64,000 bases of DNA, taken from assembly GCA_009792885.1 (NCBI GenBank), contig WMCF01000170.1, positions 205,723 to 269,722 of the forward strand, read 5' to 3'. Below the pieces are notes generated by a model. The model was not told the origin of the DNA. It saw only the letters and a program-made list of their open reading frames with translations, and made no database searches. Both the position numbers and the translations under genes were made by a program. The first letter of the stretch is position 1. Every line of letters starts with the position of its first letter. This document shows positions 9,450 through 22,800 of this stretch, piece by piece. Source of the DNA: Eremophila alpestris peregrina (Eukaryota; Chordata; Aves; Passeriformes; Alaudidae).

Positions 9450-12400
9450 GATAGGAACCCTTGGCACCACCAAGGGAATTGCAGCTCCTTTTCTGCTAAA
9501 GCTGCTTTACAAACCAGCCCCTGGAATGGCTCTAGGGCAGAACTGGCTGGCACATAACATGATAGCACCAAACTCTTCCAATAATGCTGATTTCCTGCCC
9601 TTTCCAGGATTTACCGAACAGCCCCAAAGGTCCTCATGCCATGTCCCTTTTCAGACAGAAATAAGCAGGTCAAGGCCTGAGGCTTCCCTTGCTCCACAGC
9701 CAAGTTCTTCTGGAGAGTGGCAGGGAGTGTTTCCTGCAGGTGAGTGCTGCCAGGCCAAAATGATGGCAGCTGCTGAGGCCAGGGCTGCTTTTGTGGCCCA
9801 GAGCTGCACAGAGGCCTCGGTGCCCCCCCTTGCTGCCAGCACTGTTCCTTGGTGTTTGTGTGTGGCCCAGCTGGCTGGGAATGCAGGGCACGAGGAGGCC
9901 AGAAGAGCCAGCAAGGCAAGCAGCACCTGTGTCCTTGGCATCTGCAGGGGAGGAGCTGTAGCTGCAGTGTCCTGCCTGTGGCACATCCCAGGGACGAGCA
10001 GTGGCATGGCCAGATAGCACTGGCACGGACATGGCTGAAGGGCTGCCCGTGGCTCCTGGGCCAGGGGCTGCCCTGAACAGGCACACAGAGATGCTTCAGC
10101 CCGGACAGAGGCCACCCACAGCCCCAAAGCACCCCAAGGAGCAGCTGGCAATGGCAGCATGGGCTGTTTGCAGAGGGGCTCAGACAGCAATTCCTGCTTC
10201 CAGCCTCCCACACAGCTGCCAGCTATGTCCCAGGCAGCCCAAATCCCCTCCCCTGCAGCCTGAGGACATCATGCAGCAGCAGCAGCAGCACTCAAGGCAA
10301 GGCAAGCTTCCCTCCCAGGAATGAAATGCCAAGCAATAGCCATTGGAGGTGCCTCCAAATGCAAGGCTCGAGTGGGATGAAGTTTGGTTTGGATGAAGTT
10401 TGGAGCTGTTCAGGGAGGCAGCTGGAAGTGCACAAGTGCAGGCAGGCTTTTGCAGGTGGGTCCCACTGAAAGTGCACTGAAGGCAGGGATGTGCATCCCT
10501 TTTATGAAGGAAAAGACCTCGCAGAGGCCACTGCTGAGGCTCTAAAAGGAGCTGAGCTTCTTCAGGGACAGATGTCCTCCCGTGGGCACAGAGCCTACCT
10601 CAGCATGGGCCAGGAGCACATCCGGCCACTGCCTTCTCCTGCTTTAAAAGAGCAACTGGAGCCTGAGCTCAGGGGGGTGAAATCAGCTGAATTCCAGGCA
10701 ACCCTGTCAAGTGCCCCACAGGGAATGAGGGTTACACTGAGCCAATTCTATGGAATACAAACCTACCCTGTCCTGATGCCACTGAGCTTCCTTGGAAGTT
10801 CTGCCGGTTCCTGACACAGCTGGAATATCCTGCATGGGAATATCCACGCTCCATGAGGCACTGTGAGGTTATTGCAGGGGGAGTTGAACAGGGAATCTGG
10901 GGCTAAGGGCATAATTAATCTGAACCAGCAGAGGTAACAGTGAACCTCAGACCTGGGCACCACACAGAGAACCATCTTTGTGCTGCCCTGTCAGCTCCAG
11001 CCCCTGGGCTGGGAGTTTTGGGAGTCACATGCATGGAATTATACAAATCACAGCAACTGGCATCATCCAGAGGGACAATCCAAGTCCCAAACAATTCCTC
11101 CACAGTCCACTCAGGGAGAAAACACCCTGTGTGTGCCAGGAGCTCTGACCCTGTTTCTCCTACCAGCTCCTGAGCAGTGTCAGGGCCACCATGAGGGCTT
11201 TAAAATCCAAATAAACCCCAAAATCCCCCAATAATCCAAATGAAGAAATGCATTGTTGTCATCAGGAGTTCACAACTCTGTTAAGAATTCTATGACAACA
11301 AGGTAAGGGGGTTCCCAGCAATCTCATTAATGATCTTGGTTTCATTTTTATGTATTTTTAATCCCTCGTTTGGCAGCTTGTAAAACTTATCCTGGAATTT
11401 AGAGGTCAGGCAGGGTTGGCTTTAGATTGACCTTCACCTCTGGTCCCACTTTGTGCAAACACAACTTGGGCCAAGGTGGTTAGACATGTGACCTCAGCTT
11501 TTCACTCCAAAATATCCCCTACTTGTTCCCTGTAGATGAAGATTTTGCCACAAACCATCCACTCCTCACCTCCATTTGCCCTCCATGTGTCCATCCTGTT
11601 CCCCACAGGTGCCCTGGTTGCACCAGGGAGGGCCCTTTGCCCACAGAGACTTTCTCCTGCCCCTCTCCAGCCTGAGGCCACTCCTCTGCTCGCTCTTCCC
11701 AGCCTGGTCCCACACGGAGCCTCTTCTCCTTTCCCCTCCAGCTGCTGCCAAGGAAAGAGGACACGGTGAGTCCCAGTGCTGTCCCCTCACTGCTGCCCCT
11801 GGAGAGCCCTGCCCGTGGTCCCCAGGGGCCTCGGATTTCCCAGGGGAATTGTCAGCTGGGCTCCCTCCCATTCCCCCACCAATCCCCTCAGAAATGCCAC
11901 CTCACTCCCCTTGACATCCCCTCACATTATCCTACACAAACACTTCTTGTGTCCCTCTAAATTACACCAGCTTTTCAGCCAAATGAATGGCATGACCTAT
12001 GCCCACTGCTCAGGATTCACCCAACCAAAACCAAGAGCAAATGTTGGCTGGGCTTTCAGAACTTGAAATAACTTTGAAGCAAAACAAATTACCTTTTTCT
12101 TCTGGTTTCCTTTTTTTTTTTTTTTTTTTCTTTCAGATGCTGGCGCTGCCTCTGTGGGTGTGTGCTAAGCTCTCTCTGCAGGGGACTGTCAGGCCTGAGT
12201 GGCTGTGAGTTTGTGTTCTTCTCCTTGGGTAATCAGAAATAATTATTTATTAGAGCGCAGAAATGCCTTCTGAAACCTTTTCCCTTTCCTGCCCTTTGCT
12301 GCTAGATCTTCTCTTTCTGCCTTTGGATTTCCAGCTGTTCCCTGATGTCATTTCCCCTGCCTGAATTCCCTGCAGCTCCTAGCCGGGAAAAGCTAGCATA

Positions 12401-12470
12401 ACTTAAGGGGGGACAGAGGAGAGGTTTTTAGCTGTATTTCTCTGCAGTTTCCCATTACTCTGCGCTGGTT
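9450..12470. other. Intergenic sequence, no gene recognised
   Basis: Mostly unique sequence of mixed GC with short open frames lacking any family likeness. It includes a (CAG)n stretch at 10274-10290 and a 20-odd-base T run at about 12109-12130 that happens to precede a CAG. Nothing in it supports an exon chain. Confidence 0.5.
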
Positions 12471-12474
12471 CCTG

Positions 12475-12780
12475 TGCTGTCCCGTGCCTGCCCGCACACG
12501 CACTCCGTGACCGCGGCAGGTTTCGGGTTCGGTCCCGGCCCCGCCATCGCCCCGCGGGGCCTCGGGGCCCGCCGCCGGGGCTGCAGTACCGGTGCTGCCC
12601 ACGGGAGGGCAGCACCGCGCGGACCGCGCCGCCCACCGCCGCACTCCCGGCCCCGACAGGCCGCGCGTTCGGCCCCCGTTCTGGCCCAAATCTGCTCCCG
12701 GCCCCGGCGGGACCCGCCTTCGGGCCCGGTTCTGACCCAAATCCGCTCCTGCCGCCTTACAGAGCTCATCCCAGCTCTGC
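12475..12780. promoter_or_regulatory. CpG island with internal duplication
   Basis: CpG-dense segment of about 300 bases. A unit of about 55 bases is repeated (about 12648-12702 and 12703-12756), both copies holding CGTTCTGGCCCAAATC-like or GGTTCTGACCCAAATC-like cores. No exon is recognised. Confidence 0.5.
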
Positions 12781-14120
12781 AAAAACCGGCCCCTGCTGCA
12801 CGGAGCACTCAGTGATCTCCACTTCCCTGGAAAATTGCTCCAGCCCCGGGCTGTACCCAGGTGAGCACAAGTCTGGAAAGGTCAGAGCGTTCACCTGGCT
12901 GCCCTTGGAGCGAGATCCAGCTCCCAGTGGAATTCCAGAAACAGCCTCCAAAGTGTTCTCTATTTAAACCTTTAAAATGACTCCAAGGGCAGCAGCTCCG
13001 GTGCCAGGTCAGCACTTGCACGAGTCCCTGTGGCCAGCCATGGCTCACTGAAAAACACAAGGAATCAGCCATCCCACCGGCCTTGTTTGCAGAATTCCTG
13101 ATCCAAACCCTCACTTTCCTGCCCAGCACTGAAGGAAATCTGACACAGAATTAATAAGTAACCTTTGCTGAGAGCAGTCATCACCCCAGTCCTCCAGCCT
13201 TGGCAAGGTTTTGTAGTGAACTGACCCAAATGCTAATCCTAAATCTAAACTTCTGACAGGCTTTGTTAGAAAGGTACTGGACAGTGAATCCTACAGCAGA
13301 ATGAAAAGGCTGCACAAGGAATAACAGAAGGTCTTCCCTGAATAACCAAACCCACCCCATCACTGTTCCACTCTGAATTTGGGTGAAATGTTGATATAGT
13401 TTATAAATACTCCCCTTCCCTGCTACACAGCCCTTCACTGCATATCCAGGGAGTAGATTTATTCCATTCTTCCTTCCCAACAGCAGCCCAAATCCCAGTT
13501 CCCACACACACAAACCAAACAGAACTAAGGGAATGGCCATCAGCACCTGGAATTCTGAGCTCCCTGTTCCCTGGATTGCTCACCCAAGCACTCCCATCCA
13601 TTTCACCTCAGCCCAGACTCTCTCTCCTCAGAGGGAAACACAACCTGGTGGGACACAGCTCTGGCAGCATCTTTCCTCTTGTTCCTGCTGCCCTGGAAAG
13701 GCACAGGGCAGTCCCAGTGCCTCAGACCCTGCATCCCTGAGCCCCAGGAGAGCTGGAGTTTTACCAGAGCCCTGCATGGAGGCACTGACACCAGCACATG
13801 CTGGTCACTGCCCAGCTCATTTCCTTCCCACTGCTCCCAAATCCTCCCAGCTCCCCCAGATCTGTGCCAGGGCCAGAGCCTGCCCCAGCCCCACCAGAGG
13901 CTGTCCCCAAGCCCTGCACCAGCTGCCAGCCCTGGCACAGCTGGGAATTTGTTGGTTATTCCTTTATACTGACCCAGAGATGGGCAACTGAGAGGTGTTT
14001 TAAAAACTTCTATTTCACTTCCAGTCTCATGGTGAAGGGTGAGACAGTGCAGATGTGACAATTCACAGCATCACAATCAGAAGCCAACTATTTCCTAATT
14101 ACAGCACATTATAAGCATTT
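12781..14120. other. Intergenic sequence, no gene recognised
   Basis: Unique sequence without a recognisable exon or mobile element. Only short frames occur on both strands. Confidence 0.45.
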
Positions 14121-14324
14121 CTTGGCCTGTCACCCTTTGCCACACAGTGCTGTCAAATGCCTTAAAGCAAATCATCTAAAACTACCCCTCATGGGTCCTA
14201 ATACAATGCATCTGTCATGTTCTATTTCTCCAAAGTATCCAGTCTTATTTGCAAAGCCATCCTTTAAAACTTGTTTCCAGTTCCATTTCTTTCCCAACAA
14301 TGTCTATCCTATCCCATGGCATTT

Positions 14325-14740
14325 CTTAAGTCAGCATTTTCTATCTCAAGGTTTGCATACAGATGCTTTCTGTCAGCCTTGGAGAATTCTCTACAATCCA
14401 TTTCCCCCTCTGTCTTGAACAGAAAACTCTTTGATGGCTTTGTTGGTTGTTTGCTGTGCACAGTGAAGTACACAAGGCACTGTCACTAACATTGTCACCA
14501 CAGCAATTAATAAACATAAACTTATTTTGCAAAGTTTCTTTAGCTAAGGTGCAAAACTTTATTTTTCAAACAAGTTGTCCAACCATAATCTATAATCTGT
14601 CTTAATCTGATCTGCATTTGATCTACAAAATATTGTACATTTCTAAGTCAGCATTTTCTGTCTCAAGGTTTGCATACAGATGCACACTCTGTGAGCTCTC
14701 TGTCAGGCTTTGAGAATTCTCTACAATCCATTTCCCACAG
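14325..14740. repeat. Direct repeat of about 85-95 bases, two copies
   Basis: Copies at about 14326-14409 and 14642-14738 share TAAGTCAGCATTTTCT, AAGGTTTGCATACAGATG and GAGAATTCTCTACAATCC. The second copy carries a short insertion. The sequence between them is AT-rich. The pair may belong to a decayed retroviral element, but no coding trace proves it. Confidence 0.6.
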
Positions 14741-15041
14741 GAATGCACCCAGAGCTCAGATCCCCATCCCATCAATTCCAGGAACCCGAGATTTACTGAG
14801 ACACTTCTCAGGCTTCTGGAGCCCATTTGTCTGTTCCCCGCTGTGCCCTCACGAACCCTCAACCCCCCCTTGGAGCCCGGGCAGCGCCTCAGAGCTGCAG
14901 CGGGACAGCGGCAGCGTTTGGCAGCCGGGCGCTGACAGGGGGGCCGTGAGCGCGGGAGAGGCACCCCCGGCCCGCAGGACTCGGCCCTCAGCCCCTCAGC
15001 CCAGCTCGGAGCCTGCAGCAGCCCCGGGAACAAAACCACAG

Positions 15042-15735
15042 TGTCTTGGTTTGAAAGACAGGTGTCTGCTAGGGAAAGCCGGAGCCCTCCCCTTGCAATG
15101 CAGAATGCAAACCCCCTCCCTCCAAGTTATTATAAATTTGAAATTAAGGGGCTTTCCGGCAAAAAAGATGTAGGAATGGGAATAACAGGGGTTTTTTTTG
15201 CTAATAGATATATATAATCTATCTAACAAAGCAAGCAAGCAAACAAACAGCTACAGCCTTAATAATAAGACAGAACCAAGAACCTCGAGGGACCACAAAT
15301 CCCAGGGCAGTCTGATCCCAGTGGCTCTGAGGCACCAAGCTGTAACGGTGGGAGATCCCGGGCTGGTGATGAGGTTGATGAGCAGTTCCGCAGTGGTGGC
15401 TGGAGCAGCAGAGATGTCCCGGCTGAGCAAAGGGTGTGAGGTCAGCATAGGCAAAAGCCTCGAAGCGACGACGGGACAGGGTGGGGCCTACTCCAGCAGG
15501 GCAGGAGGAGAGCTCAGAAATCCCCAGGCACACGAGCAGATGGTGGTAGGTTTTCCCAGGAGTGGAGTAGATGGTAACAGTGAAATTCCTCTCGCAGCAA
15601 GCAAACAGCCTGGGCGTCCTCTCTCCTGAGTGCCAAGGGGAAGAGTGCCTAGCCCCCCAGCCCCTCTGTCTTCCCTTCCCTGGTTTCTTTTGTCTTTCAT
15701 TAAGTACTGATAAGCACTCAGTCCTTAGTGTCTTA
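15042..15735. mobile_element. ERVL-type LTR, probable solo copy
   Basis: It begins with TGTCTTGGTTTGAAAGACAG and continues with GGTGTCTGC, blocks that recur in a very common avian ERVL LTR family. It also holds the family-like ATTATAAATTTGAAATTAAG segment. The ends are TG/CA compatible on both strands, so orientation is unsure; the minus strand is my slight preference. A minus-strand frame of 185 codons at 15219-15776 lies largely inside it and is not treated as a gene. Confidence 0.65.
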
Positions 15736-16339
15736 GCAACTTGAGGGAAAAAATTCCAAAAGGCAAAACAAAACAAAAAACCCCAAATCTAACCCCCAAC
15801 ACACGGGATTTGGTGGGACAAGGAATAGAGGAGCTGTCTTGTCCCAGCTCTGCCTCCTCTGCAGCAGGGGAGATGCAGCTCTCAGCCACGAGATCGCTTC
15901 AGTTCAACCTCACAGGAATCACCTGGCATCACTTACTATTAACCCCAAAGTCTAGTGCATCATCTGTGTGCTATCTCAGCAAGTTCAGCTGGTCTTTGTG
16001 AAACAAAACCTGTGCTGGGCCCAAGAACTGACTCTAATCCTTGTTACCTGAACTACCCAGCTGTAGGATCAATGCTCAAACATAAACATTGGGTCCTAAA
16101 GGGCAGAGTTTGTTACCCTCTGTAAAACACAAGGGGAGAACAAGGCTCAAAAGGCAGCCCTCGATGCCTATAGCACCTGGCAGGACTTCGCACAGATGGG
16201 ATGGAACCTTTCCACAGCTCCATCCCGTGGGACCGGGGGAGGCAAACCAGAGACTGTTGGGGAAGGTGAATCAGGACAGTCATATAATTATACCTGGCAA
16301 AGGGATCCTGACAATATGAGATCTATAAGCAAGATAGAA

Positions 16340-17146
16340 ATGAAAGCAACCTTTGACATCTAGGAGGCCAGAAGCTAGTCGATGAATGACTAGAAAACGA
16401 TAGCTCAGCCGACCACCAAATCCCCTGTGATTCTAAGATAGTGAAGGCATGCAGAAATCCAAAGGTAGAAGACCCTGCCAACGTGGCAAGAAGTTTTTAG
16501 AAATAGGTTTTAAGGTTTAAAGCGTAACAAGTATGTTAATGTAGCAATGCTTATAGGCTATATGTAAATTGTATGGCAGATGTGTTTTCTATGGATTGGT
16601 CATTGTAAATTGTAATATTCAACACAAGAGAAAGATAAAAAGTATTGTAACAAGGACACTACCACACACACTACCTCACAGACACACACACACCCTGCTA
16701 CACAGACACACCACTACCCCGCAGACACACACACACACTACACCACACACACACGTGCACACACACATGCACCCACACACACACAAGCTTCTGCCTGCCT
16801 GATAGCAAGACATTCACAGACATACAAATGCACACACAACCTCAAGCTCAGCACCTCATACCTCATTCACACAACCTCATACTTACATACCTCATACATA
16901 ACTTTATGCTCACATGCATACCTTCATACTTAAAACTTCATACATGCTTGCATGCCTGCCCGCCTGCCTGCTTGCTCTCCCCCGCTCTCTCTCTCCATCC
17001 CTGGGGCTTACTCTAAACTGTGGCTGGCAGCTTGAGTAAGCCCCCCCTTTGTAACCCACAAACCTCGACCCCTGCGAATAAACTACATGCTTAAAGAGCT
17101 AGCCTAGCCAAGACTCCGAGAAGTTCTCTGCGTCTACATTCCTACA
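16340..17146 (+). mobile_element. Retroviral LTR interrupted by a CA-rich microsatellite
   Basis: The left part ends in a TATA-like AAGATAAAAAGTATTG at about 16630-16645. The right part holds GCGAATAAACTACATGC (poly(A) signal near 17077-17093) and ends in CA at 17146. Between them lie about 330 bases of CA-rich, then CATACA/CTCATAC-rich simple sequence. The TATA plus AATAAA layout is that of an LTR; the left boundary is uncertain. Confidence 0.55.
16655..16985 (+). repeat. CA-rich compound microsatellite
   Basis: Imperfect (CA)n up to about 16790 changes into CTCATAC/CATAC repeats, then GCCTGCCTGC and CTCTCTCT runs. It lies between the promoter-like and poly(A)-like parts of an LTR. Confidence 0.8.
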
Positions 17147-18290
17147 AGAGACTGATGGAAAAAACCAAGGGATTGATTTAATGGGACACTGATGAGACTA
17201 AAAGCCCTACCCCAGAGCTGTTCCCAGCCCAGCACGGGAGCTGTAGCTGCTGTTGCAGGACACAACATCTCAAGGAATACTGCAGCTGTGACATTAAAGC
17301 CAGCAAAACCAAGTACTAAGTAGAAATAGATCCTCACCTGGTCCAACTACCAAATCTCTGTGGCTCATCCTCACGGGGTGACCCTGACTCCAGGGAGGAA
17401 TCTTCACACAGCCCCCAAGAGCTGGGCTGAGACGCTGCCCTACCAGCAGAAGACAAGGGGTTAATGAAGCTTTTTGAACACATTCTGTCCTCTGAGTTGT
17501 TTGATAAAACATCCATCAATGTGAGTCTCTAATAAAGACAGCTTGTACCTATGCTTGTAATAGACTTTTGTATGTTATTTCCTCAAAGTCTCTGTTTTAA
17601 TATGTTTCGCTATTAGAAGTGTTCAAGCAAGATTTAACATGAGCTCTGCACTCTGCTGTGCTCCAAGCCCTAAGGAAGAGCTTATCCTCACACTCCTGCA
17701 GGCTGAGGCAGCTCTCATGTAGGAGGGAGCTGCTGCTGCAGATAAACATAAAAATCACCCTGCCTCGAGGGTGTCCAGAGAGGGGAGAAAGCCCTTCCCA
17801 CCACCCTCTTAGGTTTCCATCCCTGCCACTGCTTTGCTTCCAGCTTGGGAAGATTTGTCTTGGGGCATTTCAGCCTCACAAAGGCTTTTCCAGCCTCAGG
17901 GGTTCCCTGGGACCCCGGTGACTTAGCCAGCTGCTCACACGGGCACGGGAAGCTCATACATCTTATCCTGCCGTGAGCCACAGCACTCCAGGGCATCCCT
18001 GGAACGGTGCAGAGAGCAGGGAAAAGACACAGCTACACCTCTAATCCTGCCCCGTGCTTTCCCACGGGGCATAAACACCATTTCCTCCTGATCCCGAGAG
18101 CTCGAGGAAAAGCACTATTAAGGTGGCACTGAAGATGCCACACTCCTGCCCAGAACAACGGCCCAGCAGGTTTGTGGGAGAGGGAATTATCCCGGGGGGA
18201 CTGGCTCCGGAGATTCCTCAGGACCCTGCCGAGAGCCAAGCCCAGGGGACAGCCCCCGCAGGCTGGGCTTGGCACGTTGGAAATTAATTT
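17147..18290. other. Intergenic sequence between LTRs
   Basis: Mixed unique sequence without a recognised exon. TAATAAAG at about 17530 is an isolated poly(A)-like site and no coding frame precedes it. Confidence 0.45.
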
Positions 18291-18298
18291 AGTTACTA

Positions 18299-18930
18299 AT
18301 GAAACATAAACTTTAAGGAATTTAGAGATTTTAGAGGAGCTAAGATTTTAGGTAGAAGACAAGCTTCATTAGAGTTAAAATAAATGGATAGGCCTTGATG
18401 AATTTAAGAGTTAGTAGTTAACTAATAATTGATTGCTTGTCAACATAATGTTTGGTTAGCTGGGTTTGTAATGAAGAATATAGAAACTGATAAATAGCTT
18501 TAGGAACATAAGACAATTGTGGGCCTCCTCCTCCGAAACTCCTTGAAGTCGGGGAGCTGGAGTCCTACCAAGGGTTCATTTGTCATAATTGCATTGAAAA
18601 GGTAGAAAGGTCAGAACGAGGAAGACTTCATTTACCTCATCATTTTAGTACCCCTCCCCACGAAAAAGACCACCGACCCATTTCAAGGAACAAAGCACGC
18701 ATGCTTAATAGCTTTTGAACTAATTAACATACAAAGCGGAGAATGGGATGCGCCAAAGCTATGAATATGTATTTGTATTTTGAGTATTCAATACCTGTAT
18801 AGATAAAAAGGGTTCTGTAATTACCTGTGATTTGCGGTGTGTTTTTGGGAACTATCCCGCATGCTGCCCGGCGTCGCAATAAACATACACTTTCTAACTT
18901 TAAACTGTTAGAGAGTTTTTGTCCGTCATA
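18299..18930 (+). mobile_element. Retroviral LTR, probable solo copy
   Basis: It starts TGAAACATAAAC at 18299. It carries TATAGATAAAAAGGG at about 18797-18811, then CGTCGCAATAAACATAC at about 18872-18888, and ends near GTCCGTCA at 18928. The TATA-to-poly(A) spacing and the TG...CA ends are those of an LTR. No internal genes flank it. Confidence 0.65.
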
Positions 18931-18989
18931 AGTTGGATATCGATATTAGATCAATATCCATATTTTAATAAATCACTAAATTAACATTT

Positions 18990-19890
18990 ACATTGACAAG
19001 ACCCGAAGGTGAAGCCAGGCACTGCTGCCTGCCAGGACCCATCAGCTCCCAGCGACACCGGCTGCTCCCAGCCCTGTTTCCCCACGTCCTGGGGCTCTGC
19101 CAGCAGCATGGAGGGGCCCTGGAACCCCCAGGGGATGCTCTGGTGCCCCACGCTGCTCCCATGGGCCCCGGGCAGCACTGCTGCTCCTGCAAGAAATGCC
19201 TGTGTTCAGCAGGGACAGGGACAGCAGAGGCCAGGCCTGGAGTCCACCCTCTCCCTGCTGAAGTCTACCCCAGCCCTAAGCTGCCAGGGCTCCTGCCTGG
19301 CTCTTGGCTGTCCCCCACACCGAGGGGACACACGGGTACCCCGGGGCTCCATCCATCTGCCAGGACTGGTGACACGTGGTGCTGGATCCTGACACCACAG
19401 CTTGGCACCATGTCCCCACCCAGTCCCTGCCCTGCCCGGGGTGAGCCCACTGCTCCCCTCACCCCAGCACAACAAACCTGACCCTCTCCCCATCCTTCTC
19501 CTGTGTCCTCTCCAGGAAGGGCTGTGCCTGACTTCCTGGAAAGCACCAGCTCCTGCAGGGGCCTGCAGGATGGGCTGGAATTCAGAGGTGGCTGTGGTGG
19601 GCTGGGAGGAGGAGAGGGGCTCAGGGACAGCAGCCCTGGCAGATAAAACAGTAGTGGGCACACAGGACCCCTGGTGATGGAGCCAGCAGACATCCCTGAA
19701 GGGCCACTCCAGCCCCAGCCCCCTCAGTCCCAGGGACACCCTCCACAGTCAGGGGAGAGCTCAGTGCCAGCAGAAGGAGGAGGCTTTGAGCAGCCTCTTG
19801 TTCCCAGGCCTCAGCCAAGTGGCTCATGGATGTTCCTCCAAGCCCAGCCCAGCCTCTGGGGCAGAAGTGTTTGGCCAAAGAAGACAAAGA
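18990..19890. other. Intergenic sequence, no gene recognised
   Basis: GC-rich unique sequence. Overlapping frames occur on both strands (for example 177 codons minus at 19206-19739) but none shows a family likeness. Confidence 0.45.
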
Positions 19891-19899
19891 AACCTGGAC

Positions 19900-22800
19900 T
19901 GAGACTACAGAGGGAATATTTTATTACTTATAACACTTCATTCAGCTAAATCCACATAGGAGTACACAGAAACTCTTCAGAAAGTGCAAATTCTCACTCT
20001 GTATTTGTAATACATCCCAGGTTTACAGAACAGATATTGGGTAAACAGGAGTACAGGACTCCCCAAGGTTCCAGGCAAGGAGAATGATACAACTTGAGAT
20101 ACTTCAATCACCTGGTACAAAGCCGTTCTTGAGCAGAGGGAACTAAGCTGGACTGAAACCACCCGGGAGTCACCATGCAAGGAACCCTCTCTCAGCTGGG
20201 AGGGCAAAAAGGGGGAGGGAAGACAAAACAAAGTGACAACAGTATCAGTTTTAAAATTAGACACCACCCAGGTGTTTCCTAAAGTAGCACACACATCCCA
20301 CCCTGCCCAAGTGCCACAGCAGAGTTTGCAGTTCCTCAGAGGGGCTGGAAGAGAGACATGGGCAGCACTTGCAAATACTTAATCCACATCCTGGCTGCTC
20401 TATCACAACCTCAGTAAGAAACCCAGCTACAAGCTCTGCCCCACAGACTTGCCTGGCAAAGCCCCCTCCTGTCCCAAGCCCATGGAAACACACTGTCACC
20501 ACAGAGATTAAACCTGGCACAGCCAAGGGACAAACCCAAGCGGTCTGGATTTGATCAAATACTAAACCAAGCACAGTGGCTGCATGACCACAGCTTTAGC
20601 CACTGTCCAATGTTGGGAAAGGCGTGTTTTACCTGGAAGCACCTTGGAAACAACATCCACAGCATCCTTTGATCTGTGATCTGCTTTCCACTTGAGTTAG
20701 AAAAGCCTTTGTTCTTATCTAAGAAATGGGAAAGAATAGTTGACAACTCAAGGAAGGTTGTGCACAAGCCAAGTAAACTCTAACACAGATGCACAACAAA
20801 GTTACAGGGCAAGGAAACGAGAATTCCAGTCCTTCACAGTAAAAGGAGTAAGGGATGCGAGATCAGAGGGAGGAGATGAGGAGTTCCACAAATGGAACAG
20901 TATAAATACATCAAACAGTTCCAATACAGTAGGAAAACAACAGAAGCAGCAGTTTCAAAACAGCAAATAGTTATTATACCCTGAAAGTACATTCAAACAC
21001 GTTGTGCTTGCTGCTGTCCTCCAAAAAGCATCACTACAGCTACAGCTCACTGTCAAACCTATCCATGGGGAACATGCCACATACTTAACACCCCACAGCT
21101 GGGCTTTCTTCTTTAATTAAAGACAGCCAGACCATGAACAGTTACCAGCTCCTAACAATGCTTATTTGAAAACATTTTCTCCATTTTTAGCACTCACCTG
21201 CTGACATAAAGCAGAGCTCTGGGAAGCTGAAGATTCCTGCTCTTTGTAGGAGCACAATCACCACTCACAAGACTTGACTACTACAATAACACCCAGCTGG
21301 GCTCATCACAAACACACTATGCTTTTTACAGTGTTTGTTCAGAATTATGTCCCAAGTCACTTGTTCTCTTTACTGCTTGGAGAACAAAATCCTCAGGCCC
21401 TCAGGGTTTAATCTGCTGCCAATGGAAGGAATGGCAAGAGCTCCTTCAAGTTCAGTACAGCGGGGATCCAGATCTGCAGCCTTTCTAGGAGAGCTGAAGG
21501 CAAAGCAGCAGGCAGAAATGCCTTCCCAGCCCTACCCAGCACAGACAACAACAAAAACCTCCTCTGAATGTAACTGAGTTTGCCTATTTTCCCCACCATG
21601 TCAGTCAAATGTACAATCAAGGTAAAAAAACTCAAGCTTTTGGCATTAGATACATTTCACTCAACGGCAGAACAACTTGGAGATACCTTCTCTTAAAACA
21701 AAAACAAAAAAATAAATAGCAGTGACAGGTCAGAATTTGTGCAACACAGACCTTCTCTAGTACATGTACATTCATAGACACTGAAATACTTCTCCATGGA
21801 TATAGTGCAAAGCTGCTGGCAGCAGGAAACCCCCAAACCCTCGGGGCTCTCTGAAGCCATGGAGAGAGAACACACACAAACCTACCCTGTGCCATCCTAT
21901 GGCATCCAACTGCAAGGGCAGCATCAGAGGGAGGATGAATTTGGAGAGGCAACAACAGTGGCAAAACAACAGCCTGAGCTCCAGAGCACCTTGGGGTCTT
22001 CTCCCATCATCTCCAACACAGATCAAAGCCAGCACTGAATTGCTGCTACTTCTCCTTACTTGCTGTCAGTGGCAGCAGGGAGCTTCCAGAACCAGCTCTC
22101 CTGAGCCAAAACACAGTCGTTATTGCCCAAAATCCAATGTAACCACAAAGAGAATTTGAGTATTGGTTTGGGTGGGTTTTTTGGAAAATGTGATTAGCAG
22201 TCTCATTTGTTACTTGAGCAAAGGGAGAAAGCAAATGAGAGAAGCTGTTAGAAATTTGCCCTTAAAGATAAAGAATAATAGAATTTGCAAAGTGCTTTTC
22301 TAACAGAAAACAGGACCGAAAAAAAAGTTCAAAAATCACAATTTAGTAACTGTGTCATTCTCTCATCTCTACTTTCTTCCTTGTCTGGGATTTTTTTTTT
22401 TCCCTTTAATATACAGACAATATAAATTCAGGCCAGCAAAAACCAGAAAGTCACTGCCTGGCATTTTCCTTCAAAGTAATGAATACAGGAAACCAAGAAA
22501 GCTTATGACTCTTCAGAGATGTGGGACAAAAAGAAGCTACAGAGCCCATGGTAGTCAGAAGGGGCAATTTTCCCAAGGAATGACCAAGTTCCTGCTCCTT
22601 TGGAAGCCTTGGAAAGGCACCAGGCAAGTCCAACCCCAAGCTGCAGCTTTGCCACTATTGTTTCACTGCCAATTGTTTTGAGACACACACAGGGGAAAGC
22701 TCCAATGCCCAGGAACACCTTGACCAACAGAAGAATTCTTAAGTAGCTGAAAAGTGTCAGTGATTTGCCCAAACAAGAAATGCTGAGCTCTGCTCCAATG

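Noticed and set aside
12100..12140. Long T tract followed by CTTTCAG as a plus-strand splice acceptor
   Set aside because: No donor, conserved frame or neighbouring exon supports it. A poly-T run before CAG is expected by chance.
15219..15776. Minus-strand 185-codon frame
   Set aside because: Almost fully inside the ERVL-type LTR and without domain likeness.
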